Source of the DNA: Oxalobacteraceae bacterium
Lineage (GTDB): Bacteria > Pseudomonadota > Gammaproteobacteria > Burkholderiales > Burkholderiaceae_D
Reading direction: 5' to 3'
Assembly (NCBI GenBank): GCA_021768485.1
Contig: JAIZVZ010000029.1
Location: 1 to 46,176, forward strand
DNA: 46,176 nt
Position numbers and translations under genes: made by a program
Shown: positions 1 through 8,203 of the stretch, piece after piece
Layout of the letters: each line of letters begins with the position of its first letter
Numbering within the stretch: the stretch's first letter is position 1
Notes under the pieces: model-generated
Told to the model about the DNA's origin: nothing
Database searches by the model: none
Seen by the model: only the letters and a program-made list of their open reading frames with translations

Positions 1-1491
1 CTGGTCTGGTTCCGGCGCGATGTGCGCGTGCACGACCACGCCGCCCTGCACCACGCACTGCGCGACAGCCAGCGCGTCCATTGCGTCTTCATTTTCGATA
101 GCGCCATTCTCGCGCACTTGCCGCGGCGCGACCGCCGCCTCGATTTTCTGCTGGCCTCGGTAAGCGAACTGGCGCAGCAATTGCACGCGCTCGGCGGCCA
201 ACTGATCGTGCGCCACGCCGATGCCGCAGAAGCCATCCCACAACTTGCCGCCGAACTCAGGGTCGACGCGGTCTATTGCAATCGCGATTACGAGCCGCAA
301 GCCATCGCCCGCGACAGCAAGGTGGCGCAGGCACTGGCCGCCGACGGCCGCCGCTGGCGCGACTTCAAGGACCAGGTCATTTTTGACAAAAACGAGGTGC
401 TGTCGCTGAGCGGCCAGCCATTTTCAATATTCACCCCCTATAAAAACGCCTGGCTCAAGCGCCTGCGCAGCGATACCGGCGGGGCCGTGCCGCTCTTTGC
501 GGTCGACGACCATGCAGCCCGCCTGGCGCCCGGCAAAGCCGCTGCCGCCCTGCCGACGCGGGCGCAACTCGGTTTTGAAGCGAGCAATCTGGCAAGCTTG
601 CCGATCCCGACCGGCAGCACGGGAGCACAGCAATTGTTCGAGGAATTCATGCCGCGCCTGGCCAGTTATGCGCATACGCGCGACTTTCCGGGAGTGAAGG
701 GCCCGTCTTATCTGTCGGTGCATTTACGCTTTGGCACCATCTCGATCCGCCAGCTCGTGCGACATGCGCTGGCCGCCATCGATAGCGGCCAGGGCGGCGA
801 CGGTGCGGCCGTCTGGCTATCGGAACTGATCTGGCGCGATTTTTACAGCATGATTTTGTTTCATCATCCCCATTGCGCCGCACAGGCGTTCAAGCCGGCC
901 TACGATCTCATCATATGGGAAAGCGGGCCGCACGCCGACGCCAGCTTCCAGGCCTGGTGCGAAGGCCGCACCGGCTACCCGCTGGTCGATGCCGCAATGC
1001 GCCAGTTAAACCAGACTGGCTATATGCATAATCGCTTGCGCATGGTTGCCGCCTGTTTCTTAATCAAGGACCTCGGCATCGATTACCGCCGCGGCGAAGC
1101 TTTTTTTGCCGAGCACCTCAACGATTTCGATCTGGCCTCGAATAACGGCGGCTGGCAATGGGCCGCCTCCAGCGGCTGCGATGCCCAGCCCTATTTTCGA
1201 ATTTTCAATCCGCTGACGCAATCGGAAAAATTCGATGCCGACGGCGCCTTCATCCGCCGCTACCTGCCATCCTTGGCAAAGCTGTCGAATCGCGATATCC
1301 ATGCCCCGTGGCGGGCCTCGGCCATGGCACTGCAAATGGCCGGTGTGCAGCTCGGCGAAGCGCTCGCGGGAAGCGATGCCGGCCATGTTTATCCGCTGCC
1401 GATCGTCATGCATGACGAGGCGCGCAAGCGCACGCTGACGCGCTATGCCGTGGTCAAGGCACCGGGCGCGTCGGCGCCGGACGGCCGCTGA
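1..1491 (+). CDS. phrB: Deoxyribodipyrimidine (CPD) photolyase, 5' end outside window
   Basis: This enzyme uses blue light and FADH to split cyclobutane pyrimidine dimers in DNA. The reading frame is open from base 1 and starts with LVWFRRDVRVHDHAAL, the family's N-terminal strand, so only a few codons are missing. The first part is the Rossmann-like antenna domain. The second half is the FAD domain, with WLSELIWRDFY, the GYPLVDAAMRQL stretch, HNRLRMVAACFL and NNGGWQWAASSGCDAQPYFR, the last holding conserved tryptophans and FAD contacts. The visible 496 residues fit the class I length of about 470-490. The stop codon lies inside the first unit of a tandem repeat ladder. A cryptochrome is the main alternative, but the C-terminal motifs are those of CPD photolyases. 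Confidence 0.93.
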   Translation: MVWFRRDVRVHDHAALHHALRDSQRVHCVFIFDSAILAHLPRRDRRLDFLLASVSELAQQLHALGGQLIVRHADAAEAIPQLAAELRVDAVYCNRDYEPQAIARDSKVAQALAADGRRWRDFKDQVIFDKNEVLSLSGQPFSIFTPYKNAWLKRLRSDTGGAVPLFAVDDHAARLAPGKAAAALPTRAQLGFEASNLASLPIPTGSTGAQQLFEEFMPRLASYAHTRDFPGVKGPSYLSVHLRFGTISIRQLVRHALAAIDSGQGGDGAAVWLSELIWRDFYSMILFHHPHCAAQAFKPAYDLIIWESGPHADASFQAWCEGRTGYPLVDAAMRQLNQTGYMHNRLRMVAACFLIKDLGIDYRRGEAFFAEHLNDFDLASNNGGWQWAASSGCDAQPYFRIFNPLTQSEKFDADGAFIRRYLPSLAKLSNRDIHAPWRASAMALQMAGVQLGEALAGSDAGHVYPLPIVMHDEARKRTLTRYAVVKAPGASAPDGR

Positions 1492-1566
1492 CAAGTTGCG
1501 CTGACAAGTTGCGCTGATAAGTAGAGCTGATAAGTAGAGCTGAAAAACAAGCGCTGAAAAACAAGC
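1487..1566. repeat. Six-unit ladder of 13-14 bp tandem repeats
   Basis: Six units stand head to tail, in three identical pairs. Two copies of GCTGACAAGTTGC (1487-1512) are followed by two of GCTGATAAGTAGA (1513-1538) and two of GCTGAAAAACAAGC (1539-1566). All share the start GCTGA. The array begins over the phrB stop codon and ends at the downstream terminator. The pairing suggests successive duplication and divergence. Units three and four contain TGATAAGTAG, which places stop codons in several frames. Confidence 0.9.
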
Positions 1567-1567
1567 A

Positions 1568-1600
1568 ATAAAAAAGGCGCCGCTCGTTGCGCGCGGCGCC
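1568..1600 (-). terminator. Rho-independent terminator of the pha genes
   Basis: A perfect 8-bp stem (GGCGCCGC at 1576-1583, GCGGCGCC at 1593-1600) with a 9-nt loop is followed on the minus strand by a run of T (plus-strand A run ending at 1575). It lies about 65 bases past the phaB stop and so fits the end of the phaP-phaA-phaB direction of transcription. It may also stop phrB transcripts, though no T run follows it on the plus strand. Confidence 0.75.
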
Positions 1601-1664
1601 TCCGTCATCGCGTCGAAAACACGATCAAGACCTGTATTTGCTTCTGTTTTTTAAGGCGTGCGCT

Positions 1665-2405
1665 TTACGACATGTGCTGGCCGCCGTTGATGGCGATATT
1701 GGCACCGGTCAGAAAGGCGGCCTCGTCGGACGACAGGTAGGCAATCAGGCCAGCCACCTCTTCCGGCTTGCCCAGGCGTCCCATCGGAATTTGCGGCAGG
1801 ATTTTCGTTTCCAGCACATCGGACGGAATCGCCTTCACCATCTTGGTCCCGATATAGCCGGGCGAGATGGTATTGACGGTCACGCCCTTGCGCGCCACTT
1901 CGAGCGCCAGCGCCTTGGTAAAACCATGCATGCCGGCCTTGGCTGCCGAATAATTGACTTGCCCGAAAGCGCCTTTTTGCGCATTCACCGAAGAAATATT
2001 GATGATGCGTCCCCAGCCGCGCTCGACCATGCCATCGCACACCGGTTTGCACATATTAAAGAGCGAGTCGAGATTGGTGCGCATCACCTCATCCCAGTTC
2101 AGCTTGTCCATTTTGCGAAACGTCATGTCGCGGGTAATGCCGGCATTATTAATCAGGATATCGATCGGACCGATATCTTTTTCGACGGCCGTCACACATT
2201 GCTGGGCAGAATCAAAGTCGCCGACATCGCAGGGATAGCAATAAAAATCGAAGCCCATTTCGCGCATATTGGCGCGCCAGTCGGCGGCCTTGGTATTGCC
2301 GGGAGAATAGGTTGTCACCACTTTATAGTCGAGCGCCGCCAGTTTGATGCAAATGGCTTCGCCGAGACCACCCATGCCGCCTGTTACCAGTGCAATTCTT
2401 GTCAT
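1665..2405 (-). CDS. phaB: Acetoacetyl-CoA reductase (NADPH)
   Basis: This short-chain dehydrogenase reduces acetoacetyl-CoA to (R)-3-hydroxybutyryl-CoA, the second step of PHB synthesis, in the cytoplasm. The 246-residue protein has the cofactor motif TGGMGGLG at residues 8-15, NNAG near 86-89, and the catalytic Ser138/139, Tyr152 and Lys156 in NISSVNAQ and NYSAAKAG. The ATG at 2405 is chosen because GGAGA stands 8 bases before it and the product begins MTRIALVTGG like its relatives. A TTG four codons upstream (2417) would overlap that ribosome binding site. It lies 95 bases downstream of phaA on the same strand, as in the usual phaAB order. Confidence 0.95.
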   Translation of the reverse strand: MTRIALVTGGMGGLGEAICIKLAALDYKVVTTYSPGNTKAADWRANMREMGFDFYCYPCDVGDFDSAQQCVTAVEKDIGPIDILINNAGITRDMTFRKMDKLNWDEVMRTNLDSLFNMCKPVCDGMVERGWGRIINISSVNAQKGAFGQVNYSAAKAGMHGFTKALALEVARKGVTVNTISPGYIGTKMVKAIPSDVLETKILPQIPMGRLGKPEEVAGLIAYLSSDEAAFLTGANIAINGGQHMS

Positions 2406-2500
2406 GTCTGTCTCCAATTATTTTTATGAATATATAAGTCTCAACATAAACAGCAGCAATACCTTCGACCGTATTGCGCCGCACCGCGCACCGCTTTTTT

Positions 2501-3679
2501 TTATCCGCGCTCGACTGCCAGCGCCACGCCCATTCCTCCTCCAATACAAAGACTGGCCAGACCGCGTTTGACATCGCGGCGTATCATTTCGTGCAACAAG
2601 GTCACCAGAATCCGGGCCCCCGAGGCGCCGATCGGGTGGCCGATGGCAATGGCGCCGCCGTTGACATTGATTTTGCTGCGATCCCATCCCATTTCGCGAT
2701 TGACGGCGATGGCTTGCGAGGCAAACGCTTCGTTCAATTCAAGCAAATCGAGATCGGCAGGGGTCCAGCCGGCTTTTTTCAGGCACAAGGTCGAGGCCGA
2801 CACGGGTCCCATTCCCATCAATGCCGGATCGATGCCCGACGAGGCATAGGCCTTGATCCGCGCCAGCGCAGTCAGGCCCAGCTGTTTGGCCTGCGAGGCC
2901 GACATCATGATCACGGCCGCGGCGCCATCATTCAAGCCCGAGGCATTGCCGGCAGTCACGCTGCCGTCTTTGGCAAACGCCGGCCGCAGCGCCGACAGCG
3001 ATTCCATTGTCGTGCCATGCTTGATGTATTCGTCGCTGTCGAAAACGATCGTGCCTTTTTTGCCGGGAATTTCCACCGGAATGATTTCATCGACAAACTT
3101 GCCGGCCTTTTGCGCCGCCTCAGCCTTGTTTTGCGAGGCCATGGCGAATTCATCTTGTTCCAAGCGGGAAATCTCAAATTTTTTGGCAATGTTTTCGGCC
3201 GTCACACCCATATGGTATTGGTTATAGACATCCCACAAGCCATCGATGATCATGGTGTCGATCAACTTCGCCTCGCCCATGCGGAAACCATCGCGCGAAC
3301 CGGGCAAGGCGTGCGGCGCCGCACTCATGCTTTCTTGACCACCGGCAATGACGATGCTCGCATCGCCGCAGCGGATCGCCTGCGTCGCCAGATGGGTGGC
3401 CTTCAGGCCGCTGCCGCACACCTTGTTGATCGTAAATGCCGGCACCGAGGTCGGCAGGCCGCCCTTGATCACGGCCTGGCGCGCCGGATTCTGGCCGCAG
3501 CCGGCCGTCAAGACTTGCCCCAAAATCGCTTCGCTGATACTGGCCGGGTCGATCCCGGTCTTGGCCAGCAGCGCACGAATGACTTGTGCGCCGAGGTCGG
3601 CCGCCGCCAGCTTGGCCAGCGAACCGCCGAATTTGCCGACCGCAGTGCGGCCGGCGGCAACGATGACAACGTCTTCCAT
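2501..3679 (-). CDS. phaA: Acetyl-CoA acetyltransferase (beta-ketothiolase)
   Basis: This thiolase condenses two acetyl-CoA to acetoacetyl-CoA, the entry step to PHB, and can run in reverse during degradation. At 392 residues it has the exact family length. The nucleophile is Cys88 (NKVCGSG). The second active-site pair is His348 (GHPIGASGAR) and Cys378 (CIGGGMG), the same spacing as biosynthetic thiolases. The start ATG at 3679 is preceded by GGAG at good distance. It lies between phaP and phaB on the same strand, which supports a PHB role over general fatty acid oxidation. Confidence 0.95.
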   Translation of the reverse strand: MEDVVIVAAGRTAVGKFGGSLAKLAAADLGAQVIRALLAKTGIDPASISEAILGQVLTAGCGQNPARQAVIKGGLPTSVPAFTINKVCGSGLKATHLATQAIRCGDASIVIAGGQESMSAAPHALPGSRDGFRMGEAKLIDTMIIDGLWDVYNQYHMGVTAENIAKKFEISRLEQDEFAMASQNKAEAAQKAGKFVDEIIPVEIPGKKGTIVFDSDEYIKHGTTMESLSALRPAFAKDGSVTAGNASGLNDGAAAVIMMSASQAKQLGLTALARIKAYASSGIDPALMGMGPVSASTLCLKKAGWTPADLDLLELNEAFASQAIAVNREMGWDRSKINVNGGAIAIGHPIGASGARILVTLLHEMIRRDVKRGLASLCIGGGMGVALAVERG

Positions 3680-3830
3680 ACTTTTTCTCCAAGTGCAACG
3701 GTTATGGCAGAGCGCCCTTACCTTACAAATCAGAATCAGTAAAAATCGGTCAATGATGACAATGCGGTGAAATCCGGTGAAAATCTGATGGAAATCAGCG
3801 CAGATAAAAACAGATGAAAATGTGCCGGCA

Positions 3831-4271
3831 TCAATAGTCGCTTGCCGCTTCTACCGTGCCATGTGCGGTCCCGGCGACCAATTGCAAGCCGCCGCCGCCG
3901 GCGCCGCGCGCATCGGCCAGGGCGAGCGTTTTCTGCTTCGGCAATGACGCTCCCCTGCCTGTAATTATAGCTAGTTTGTTATGCATGGCGCCGACAATTG
4001 CGCCAATTTCATTGAGGTAAGAAAAAGCCCGCGACAAGCCCGACTGGCCATAATGGGCACCATTCGAAAACCAGTCCGATGGCGTCGGATTGGTCAGCAA
4101 CTGACGCGTGCCGACCGTCGCTTCGGCCAGGGCCGTGCGGCCGGCGCTCAGATTGACATCCAATATTTTTATGGTGCAATCAAGCGCACTTTCGCCGATC
4201 GCTTCCAGCATTGTCAAAGCAAACTCCATTTGATTCATGGCAACGGTCACAGGGGCGGATTGAATGTACAT
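3831..4271 (-). CDS. phaP: Phasin (PHB granule-associated protein)
   Basis: Phasins coat PHB granules and limit their fusion. The 146-residue product has the heptad-like, Ala/Leu-rich helical region of the phasin family (MNQMEFALTMLEAIGESALDC, then LSAGRTALAEATVGTRQLL), and a Gly/Ala-rich C-terminal tail. ATG 4271 is chosen over an upstream in-frame start at 4346: AGGA lies 6 bases before it and the product then opens MYIQSAPVTVAMNQ. Position just upstream of phaA-phaB supports the call. The sequence match is to the general phasin pattern, so the family is fairly sure and the exact subtype is not. Confidence 0.8.
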   Translation of the reverse strand: MYIQSAPVTVAMNQMEFALTMLEAIGESALDCTIKILDVNLSAGRTALAEATVGTRQLLTNPTPSDWFSNGAHYGQSGLSRAFSYLNEIGAIVGAMHNKLAIITGRGASLPKQKTLALADARGAGGGGLQLVAGTAHGTVEAASDY

Positions 4272-4383
4272 GGGGCGTCCTTTCAGGGATCGACAGCATG
4301 AGCCGGGATGACAAATCATGAATTTGCACGGGTAGGGCGATTCCACATAGTAGAATCTTTTCCCAAAATTACTTTGATATACC

Positions 4384-4398
4384 GCAATAAAATATTGC
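4384..4398. promoter_or_regulatory. Inverted repeat in the phaP-minC intergenic region
   Basis: GCAATA and TATTGC flank three A residues (4384-4398), about 113 bases before the phaP start and 160 before minC. An AT-rich perfect inverted repeat upstream of a phasin gene could be a site for a PHB-responsive repressor such as PhaR. That assignment is only inference from position. The rest of 4272-4559 is divergent promoter DNA with no gene visible. Confidence 0.3.
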
Positions 4399-4559
4399 TC
4401 ACTAGATCATAATTACCCGGGTGCTCTATCTTGCAAGAAAGTGGCGCGCTCGCGCAATGTCTGACAAGAAGACGCCCATCAGTGCAAATTCACAGTAAAA
4501 TGCAACTAAAATCGCCCTGCCTGTTGGCAGAAATAAAGTAAAGGATCGGCCGGGCCGCA

Positions 4560-5390
4560 ATGCCACTGGTTTTACCCATGCAAAAAAAGATTAGCAAACC
4601 CATCGAGATAAAAATTTCCACGGTCGTCGCCGTTTCCGCCATCTTGCATGTGGCGGATCTGACGACGCTGGCGGCGGCCATGACCGCCATGACCGGCGGC
4701 ACGTCCGACTTTTTCGACAATGAATTTGCCGTCATCGACATCGGCAATCTGCACGATCAAACAATCGACTGGGCCGGGCTGATTGCCCTGTTTAAATCGC
4801 ATCATTTAAATGCCGTCGCCGTGCGCAATGCGCCGGCCGAGATGCATGCGGCCATTCTCGCGCACGACTTGAGCATCGATGCCGGCGGCAAGCCGCGCGA
4901 CCCGGTACAGGCAGAGACGGCGTCGGCCGAGCCAGGCGCGGCCGAGACGCCGATCGAATTCAAGCCGGAGCCGGCCAGCGTAACGGCGGCGCCCGGCACC
5001 ACGCCGGCCAGCGCGGCGCCGGTCGCGCCGCCGGCAGCCGGGGCGCGCGTCATGATTGTCGACACCCCGGTGCGGGCCGGCCAGCGCATTTATGCGCGCG
5101 GCTGCGACCTGATCATTACGGCCGTGGTCAACAACGGCGCCGAAGTCATCGCCGACGGCAGCATCCATGTTTATGCGCCCCTGCGCGGCCGGGCGCTGGC
5201 CGGCGCCAGCGGCAATGGCGAAGCGCGTATTTTTGCACTGTCGATGGAGCCTGAGCTGGTCTCGGTGGCCGGCGTCTACCGCACTTTCGACGATGGTTTT
5301 CCGGCCGAGCTGGCACGCCAGCCGGCCCAAATCAGGCTGGTCGACGATCGCCTTGACATCTTGTCTTTAACCGCAGTGCCCCGGGCATAA
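4560..5390 (+). CDS. minC: Septum site-determining protein MinC
   Basis: MinC inhibits FtsZ ring formation away from mid-cell. The N-terminal domain (about residues 8-110) is joined to the C-terminal beta-helix domain (about 168-270, VDTPVRAGQRIYARGCDLIITAVVNNGAEVIADGSIHVYAPLRGRALAG region) by an Ala/Pro-rich linker of some 55 residues, as is usual in Burkholderiales. The C-terminal domain binds MinD. ATG 4560 is used although its nearest AAGGA is 14 bases upstream; ATG 4578 has no better signal. It is the first gene of minCDE, 52 bases before minD. Confidence 0.93.
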   Translation: MPLVLPMQKKISKPIEIKISTVVAVSAILHVADLTTLAAAMTAMTGGTSDFFDNEFAVIDIGNLHDQTIDWAGLIALFKSHHLNAVAVRNAPAEMHAAILAHDLSIDAGGKPRDPVQAETASAEPGAAETPIEFKPEPASVTAAPGTTPASAAPVAPPAAGARVMIVDTPVRAGQRIYARGCDLIITAVVNNGAEVIADGSIHVYAPLRGRALAGASGNGEARIFALSMEPELVSVAGVYRTFDDGFPAELARQPAQIRLVDDRLDILSLTAVPRA

Positions 5391-5442
5391 AAGCGTACGC
5401 GCTTACATTGCAGTCTTGGCTTATTTTTAAAAGGACATTTTT

Positions 5443-6258
5443 GTGGCAAGAATTATTGTAGTTACCTCAGGCAAAGGCGGCGTCGGCAAGACCACCTCGA
5501 GCGCCAGCTTTTCTTCCGGCCTGGCCATGCGCGGGCATAAAACAGCCGTGCTCGATTTCGACGTCGGCTTGCGCAATCTCGACCTGATCATGGGTTGTGA
5601 ACGGCGCGTCGTCTACGATTTGATTAACGTCATCAATAACGAGGCGACGCTCAATCAAGCGCTGATCAAGGATAAGCATTGCGATAATCTGTTCATCTTG
5701 CCTGCCTCGCAAACGCGCGACAAGGATGCCTTGTCCGAAGAAGGCGTCGAACGTGTGCTCGACGATCTGATCAAGATGGGTTTCGAATACATCATCTGCG
5801 ATTCGCCGGCCGGCATCGAACACGGCGCGCTGATGGCCCTGACTTTTGCCGACGAAGCCATCGTGGTGACCAATCCGGAAGTGTCGTCGGTGCGCGATTC
5901 GGACCGCATTCTCGGCATCATCCAGGCCAAGTCGCGCCGCGCCCAAAGCGGCGGCGAACCGGTCAAGGAACATTTGCTGATCACACGCTATTCGCCAAAA
6001 CGCGTCGAGGCCGGCGAAATGCTGTCGCATACCGATGTCCAGGAAATTCTGCGCATCCCCTTGCTCGGCATTATTCCGGAGTCGGAATCGGTCTTGCATG
6101 CCTCTAACCAGGGCAACCCCGCCATCCATCTGACCGGCAGCGACGTTTCGGGCGCCTATGAAGATGTGGTGGCGCGTTTTCTCGGCGACGAGGTGGCGAT
6201 GCGCTTTACCGCCTATGAAAAACCGGGCTTATTGCAGCGTCTGTTCGGAGGCAAGTAA
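5443..6258 (+). CDS. minD: Septum site-determining ATPase MinD
   Basis: MinD is a membrane-cycling ATPase that recruits MinC and oscillates with MinE. The 271-residue protein has the deviant Walker A KGGVGKT (residues 11-17), the [11 protein letters not shown] switch region and ICDSPAGIE as Walker B. It ends in an amphipathic membrane-targeting helix ([13 protein letters not shown]). The start is GTG, with AAAGGA just before it. Its stop overlaps the minE start in TAATG, so minD and minE are translationally coupled. Confidence 0.97.
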   Translation: MARIIVVTSGKGGVGKTTSSASFSSGLAMRGHKTAVLDFDVGLRNLDLIMGCERRVVYDLINVINNEATLNQALIKDKHCDNLFILPASQTRDKDALSEEGVERVLDDLIKMGFEYIICDSPAGIEHGALMALTFADEAIVVTNPEVSSVRDSDRILGIIQAKSRRAQSGGEPVKEHLLITRYSPKRVEAGEMLSHTDVQEILRIPLLGIIPESESVLHASNQGNPAIHLTGSDVSGAYEDVVARFLGDEVAMRFTAYEKPGLLQRLFGGK

Positions 6259-6509
6259 TGGCTCTGCTCTCATTTTTATTTGCAAACAAGCCCAAAACGG
6301 CTTCGGCGGCAAAAGAAAGGCTGCAGATCATCATTGCCCGCGAACGCAACGGACGCGGCGGCCCCGACTTTTTGCCGGCCTTGCACAAGGAATTGATCGA
6401 AGTCATTTCCAAATACACCAAGGTCAATCCCGAAGACATCAAGATTTCGCTTGATCGCCAAGGCAATCTGGAAGTTCTCGACGTCAATGTGATCTTGCCC
6501 GACGCCTAA
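6258..6509 (+). CDS. minE: Cell division topological specificity factor MinE
   Basis: MinE stimulates MinD ATPase activity and drives pole-to-pole oscillation. The 83-residue product has the N-terminal membrane-binding stretch ([10 protein letters not shown]), the MinD-binding helix region with [22 protein letters not shown], and the dimerising C-terminal half ([24 protein letters not shown]). It starts one base inside the minD stop (TAATG). No clear terminator is visible in the 40 bases before the convergent gene. Confidence 0.97.
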   Translation: MALLSFLFANKPKTASAAKERLQIIIARERNGRGGPDFLPALHKELIEVISKYTKVNPEDIKISLDRQGNLEVLDVNVILPDA

Positions 6510-6549
6510 ACAGCGGGCCGGGCCGCCAGTGCCGCGCCGCCCCTCGTCG

Positions 6550-7035
6550 CTAGCCCAACGTGCGACGGGCCACGGCGGCGCAGGCTGCCACATGCTGGTT
6601 GCCAATCGTGCGGAAGGCGGCAAAACTGACTGCCGCCCCCAGCGCCTGGCCGGCCAAGGGCAGGAATTTGACGGCTTGCCGCGCCAGCATCTTGGCGCCG
6701 CTGCGCCTTAAGACATGCAGGACAAGTTCGCGCGTCATCAGTTTGCCGACGAGCAGGCTGCCGACAGCAGCCAGCGCTTCGTAGGTTAACAATTGTAATT
6801 TACGTTGCTGCATGGCAATTTGTGCTGGTGTCAGGCCAAATTCACTGTTAATATCGTCAAATAGCATTGAAAACAAGCCAATATCGGTCATAATGTCAAC
6901 CCCTGGCAGCGGCACCACCGCCACGCCAGCGGCCAAGACCGCCCGTTGACTGACCAGGCGGCGGCACTTTTTTTCCAGTGCATCAATGTCTTGGTGCGAT
7001 TGCGGCATTAAGACCCATTGCTTGGTAGGCGCCAT
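6550..7035 (-). CDS. DUF697-like small membrane-associated protein
   Basis: The 161-residue product has a hydrophobic segment (VLAAGVAVVPLPGVDIMTDIGLFSML, two halves around a PLPGVD turn) and a second one near the C-terminus (FLPLAGQALGAAVSFAAF). This resembles the DUF697/YcjF-type domain found beside or fused to small GTPases. No GTPase is adjacent and the function is unknown. ATG 7035 is chosen because GGAGG lies 5 bases before it; an upstream in-frame start at 7065 has none. It is convergent with minE and divergent from the response regulator. An FNR-type box about 104 bases upstream may control it. Confidence 0.7.
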   Translation of the reverse strand: MAPTKQWVLMPQSHQDIDALEKKCRRLVSQRAVLAAGVAVVPLPGVDIMTDIGLFSMLFDDINSEFGLTPAQIAMQQRKLQLLTYEALAAVGSLLVGKLMTRELVLHVLRRSGAKMLARQAVKFLPLAGQALGAAVSFAAFRTIGNQHVAACAAVARRTLG

Positions 7036-7370
7036 GATGACCTCCGAATTATCCGTTCGGCTCACTATAGCGCGAATGCCATCGGTGGGTGCGGGACGGT
7101 TCCCCCGATCGCAATAAATAGTTGCATGAATTGCATGATTGATTTAGATCAATGGATGCGTTGATTGTGCCGGTATGGCTAGTTGCGATCTGAAGACATG
7201 CCGTTACACTTAGCCGACTGGAAATTTGCAAGGGGCCGGATGCCAGCCTCTATTGAGGCGCACCAGTTATTTTAAAGTTCAAGATACTATTTATTCGTCT
7301 GCATCGATGGTTCGTTTAGATTTCATTCTTGCACTCTATTCTTTTACCTAGATGTGACGCGTGAGCCACC
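7036..7370. other. Divergent intergenic region, 335 bp
   Basis: No gene is visible here. The region holds the FNR-type box at 7139-7152, two direct copies of TTGCATGA at 7122-7129 and 7131-7138, and an AT-rich stretch before the response regulator. No -35/-10 pair close to consensus stands out on the plus strand. On the minus strand TATTTA (7120 to 7115) lies at roughly the right distance from the FNR box to be a -10. Confidence 0.5.
7139..7152. promoter_or_regulatory. Perfect FNR/ANR-type box
   Basis: TTGATTTAGATCAA matches the FNR/ANR consensus TTGAT-N4-ATCAA at every fixed base. It sits between the divergent DUF697-like gene (start 7035) and the response regulator (start 7371). A site centred 41.5 bases before a start point would put that start near 7104 on the minus strand or near 7187 on the plus strand. 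The minus direction has the better -10 candidate. That an FNR-family protein binds here is inference. Confidence 0.55.
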
Positions 7371-8078
7371 ATGAAAATTGCTGTATTAAGCGAAGATACT
7401 TCTCAAAACGAATTAATCTGCCAAGTGCTTAGTTCTGCCGGACATGCTTGTACGAGTTTTGTCAGCGGCAAGGAACTATTGAATCATTTACGCCAGGTCA
7501 ATTTGCTGAAAAAAGACAGCTTCAATATGCTGGTAATCGATTGGCAAGTCTCGGATTTGGCGGGCGAGGAAATCGTGCGCCAGGCGCGCAACAAGCTCGA
7601 AACGACAATCCCCGTGCTGTTCATGACCGGCCGCTCATCGGAAGACGATATCGTCGCCGGTCTGGCCGCCGGCGCCAACGACTACATGATCAAGCCAATC
7701 CGCCGCGGCGAGCTGGCGGCCCGGGTGCAGGCGCTGTTGCGCCGCGCTTATCCGAGCCAGACCGTCAACGAGCAAATCCAGTTCGGTGCCTATGTCTTCG
7801 AACCGCGCCCTGGACGGCTGATGATGGATGGCGGAGAAATTGATTTGACACAAAAAGAATTCGACCTTGCATTGTTGCTATTTCGCAATATCGGTCGTCC
7901 GCTATCCCGCTCTTATATCCATGAGTCAGTCTGGGTGCGCGAGCAGGAAATCCCCTCGCGCACCATGGACACCCATGTCTCGCGCGTTCGCAACAAACTC
8001 AAATTGCGTCCAGAAAACGGTTTCCGCCTGGTGCCCGTCTATAGCTATGGCTACCGCCTCGAACAATTGAGCGACTGA
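7371..8078 (+). CDS. OmpR/PhoB-family response regulator, orphan
   Basis: The 235-residue protein has an N-terminal receiver domain with acidic residues Glu8-Asp9, phospho-acceptor Asp57 (LVIDWQ), Thr86 (FMTGR) and Lys108 (IKP). A winged-helix DNA-binding domain follows from about 130 to 230 (LTQKEFDLALLLFRNIGRPLSR and SRTMDTHVSRVRNKL). All phosphorylation-pocket residues are present, so it should be regulated by phosphorylation. No histidine kinase gene is next to it, so its partner and targets are unknown. The ribosome binding site is weak (GTGAGCC). Confidence 0.88.
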   Translation: MKIAVLSEDTSQNELICQVLSSAGHACTSFVSGKELLNHLRQVNLLKKDSFNMLVIDWQVSDLAGEEIVRQARNKLETTIPVLFMTGRSSEDDIVAGLAAGANDYMIKPIRRGELAARVQALLRRAYPSQTVNEQIQFGAYVFEPRPGRLMMDGGEIDLTQKEFDLALLLFRNIGRPLSRSYIHESVWVREQEIPSRTMDTHVSRVRNKLKLRPENGFRLVPVYSYGYRLEQLSD

Positions 8079-8170
8079 GCGTTTGAACGAGTGAGCGACT
8101 CGGCGCTTGCCGCAAGCAAAAGCAACAATGCCCTCCAGCACAGGGCAACTCATGCCGGGCCGTGGCGCGC

Positions 8171-8176
8171 TATAAT
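8171..8176 (+). promoter_or_regulatory. Probable -10 box of hemA
   Basis: A perfect TATAAT lies 28 bases before the ATG at 8204. No good -35 is present at 16-18 bases upstream. It falls inside the coding frame if the GTG at 8162 were the hemA start, which argues for the downstream ATG as the true start with a leader of about 20 bases. Confidence 0.45.
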
Positions 8177-8203
8177 AAGTCCTCACTTATCGCGTCCAAT
8201 GCA

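Noticed and set aside
2474-3742. 422-codon plus-strand frame antisense to phaA
   Set aside because: Mirror of phaA, low-complexity His/Gly/Arg-rich product.
8162-8203. GTG start for hemA at 8162
   Set aside because: It would add 14 residues not seen in the family and would make the TATAAT at 8171 coding.
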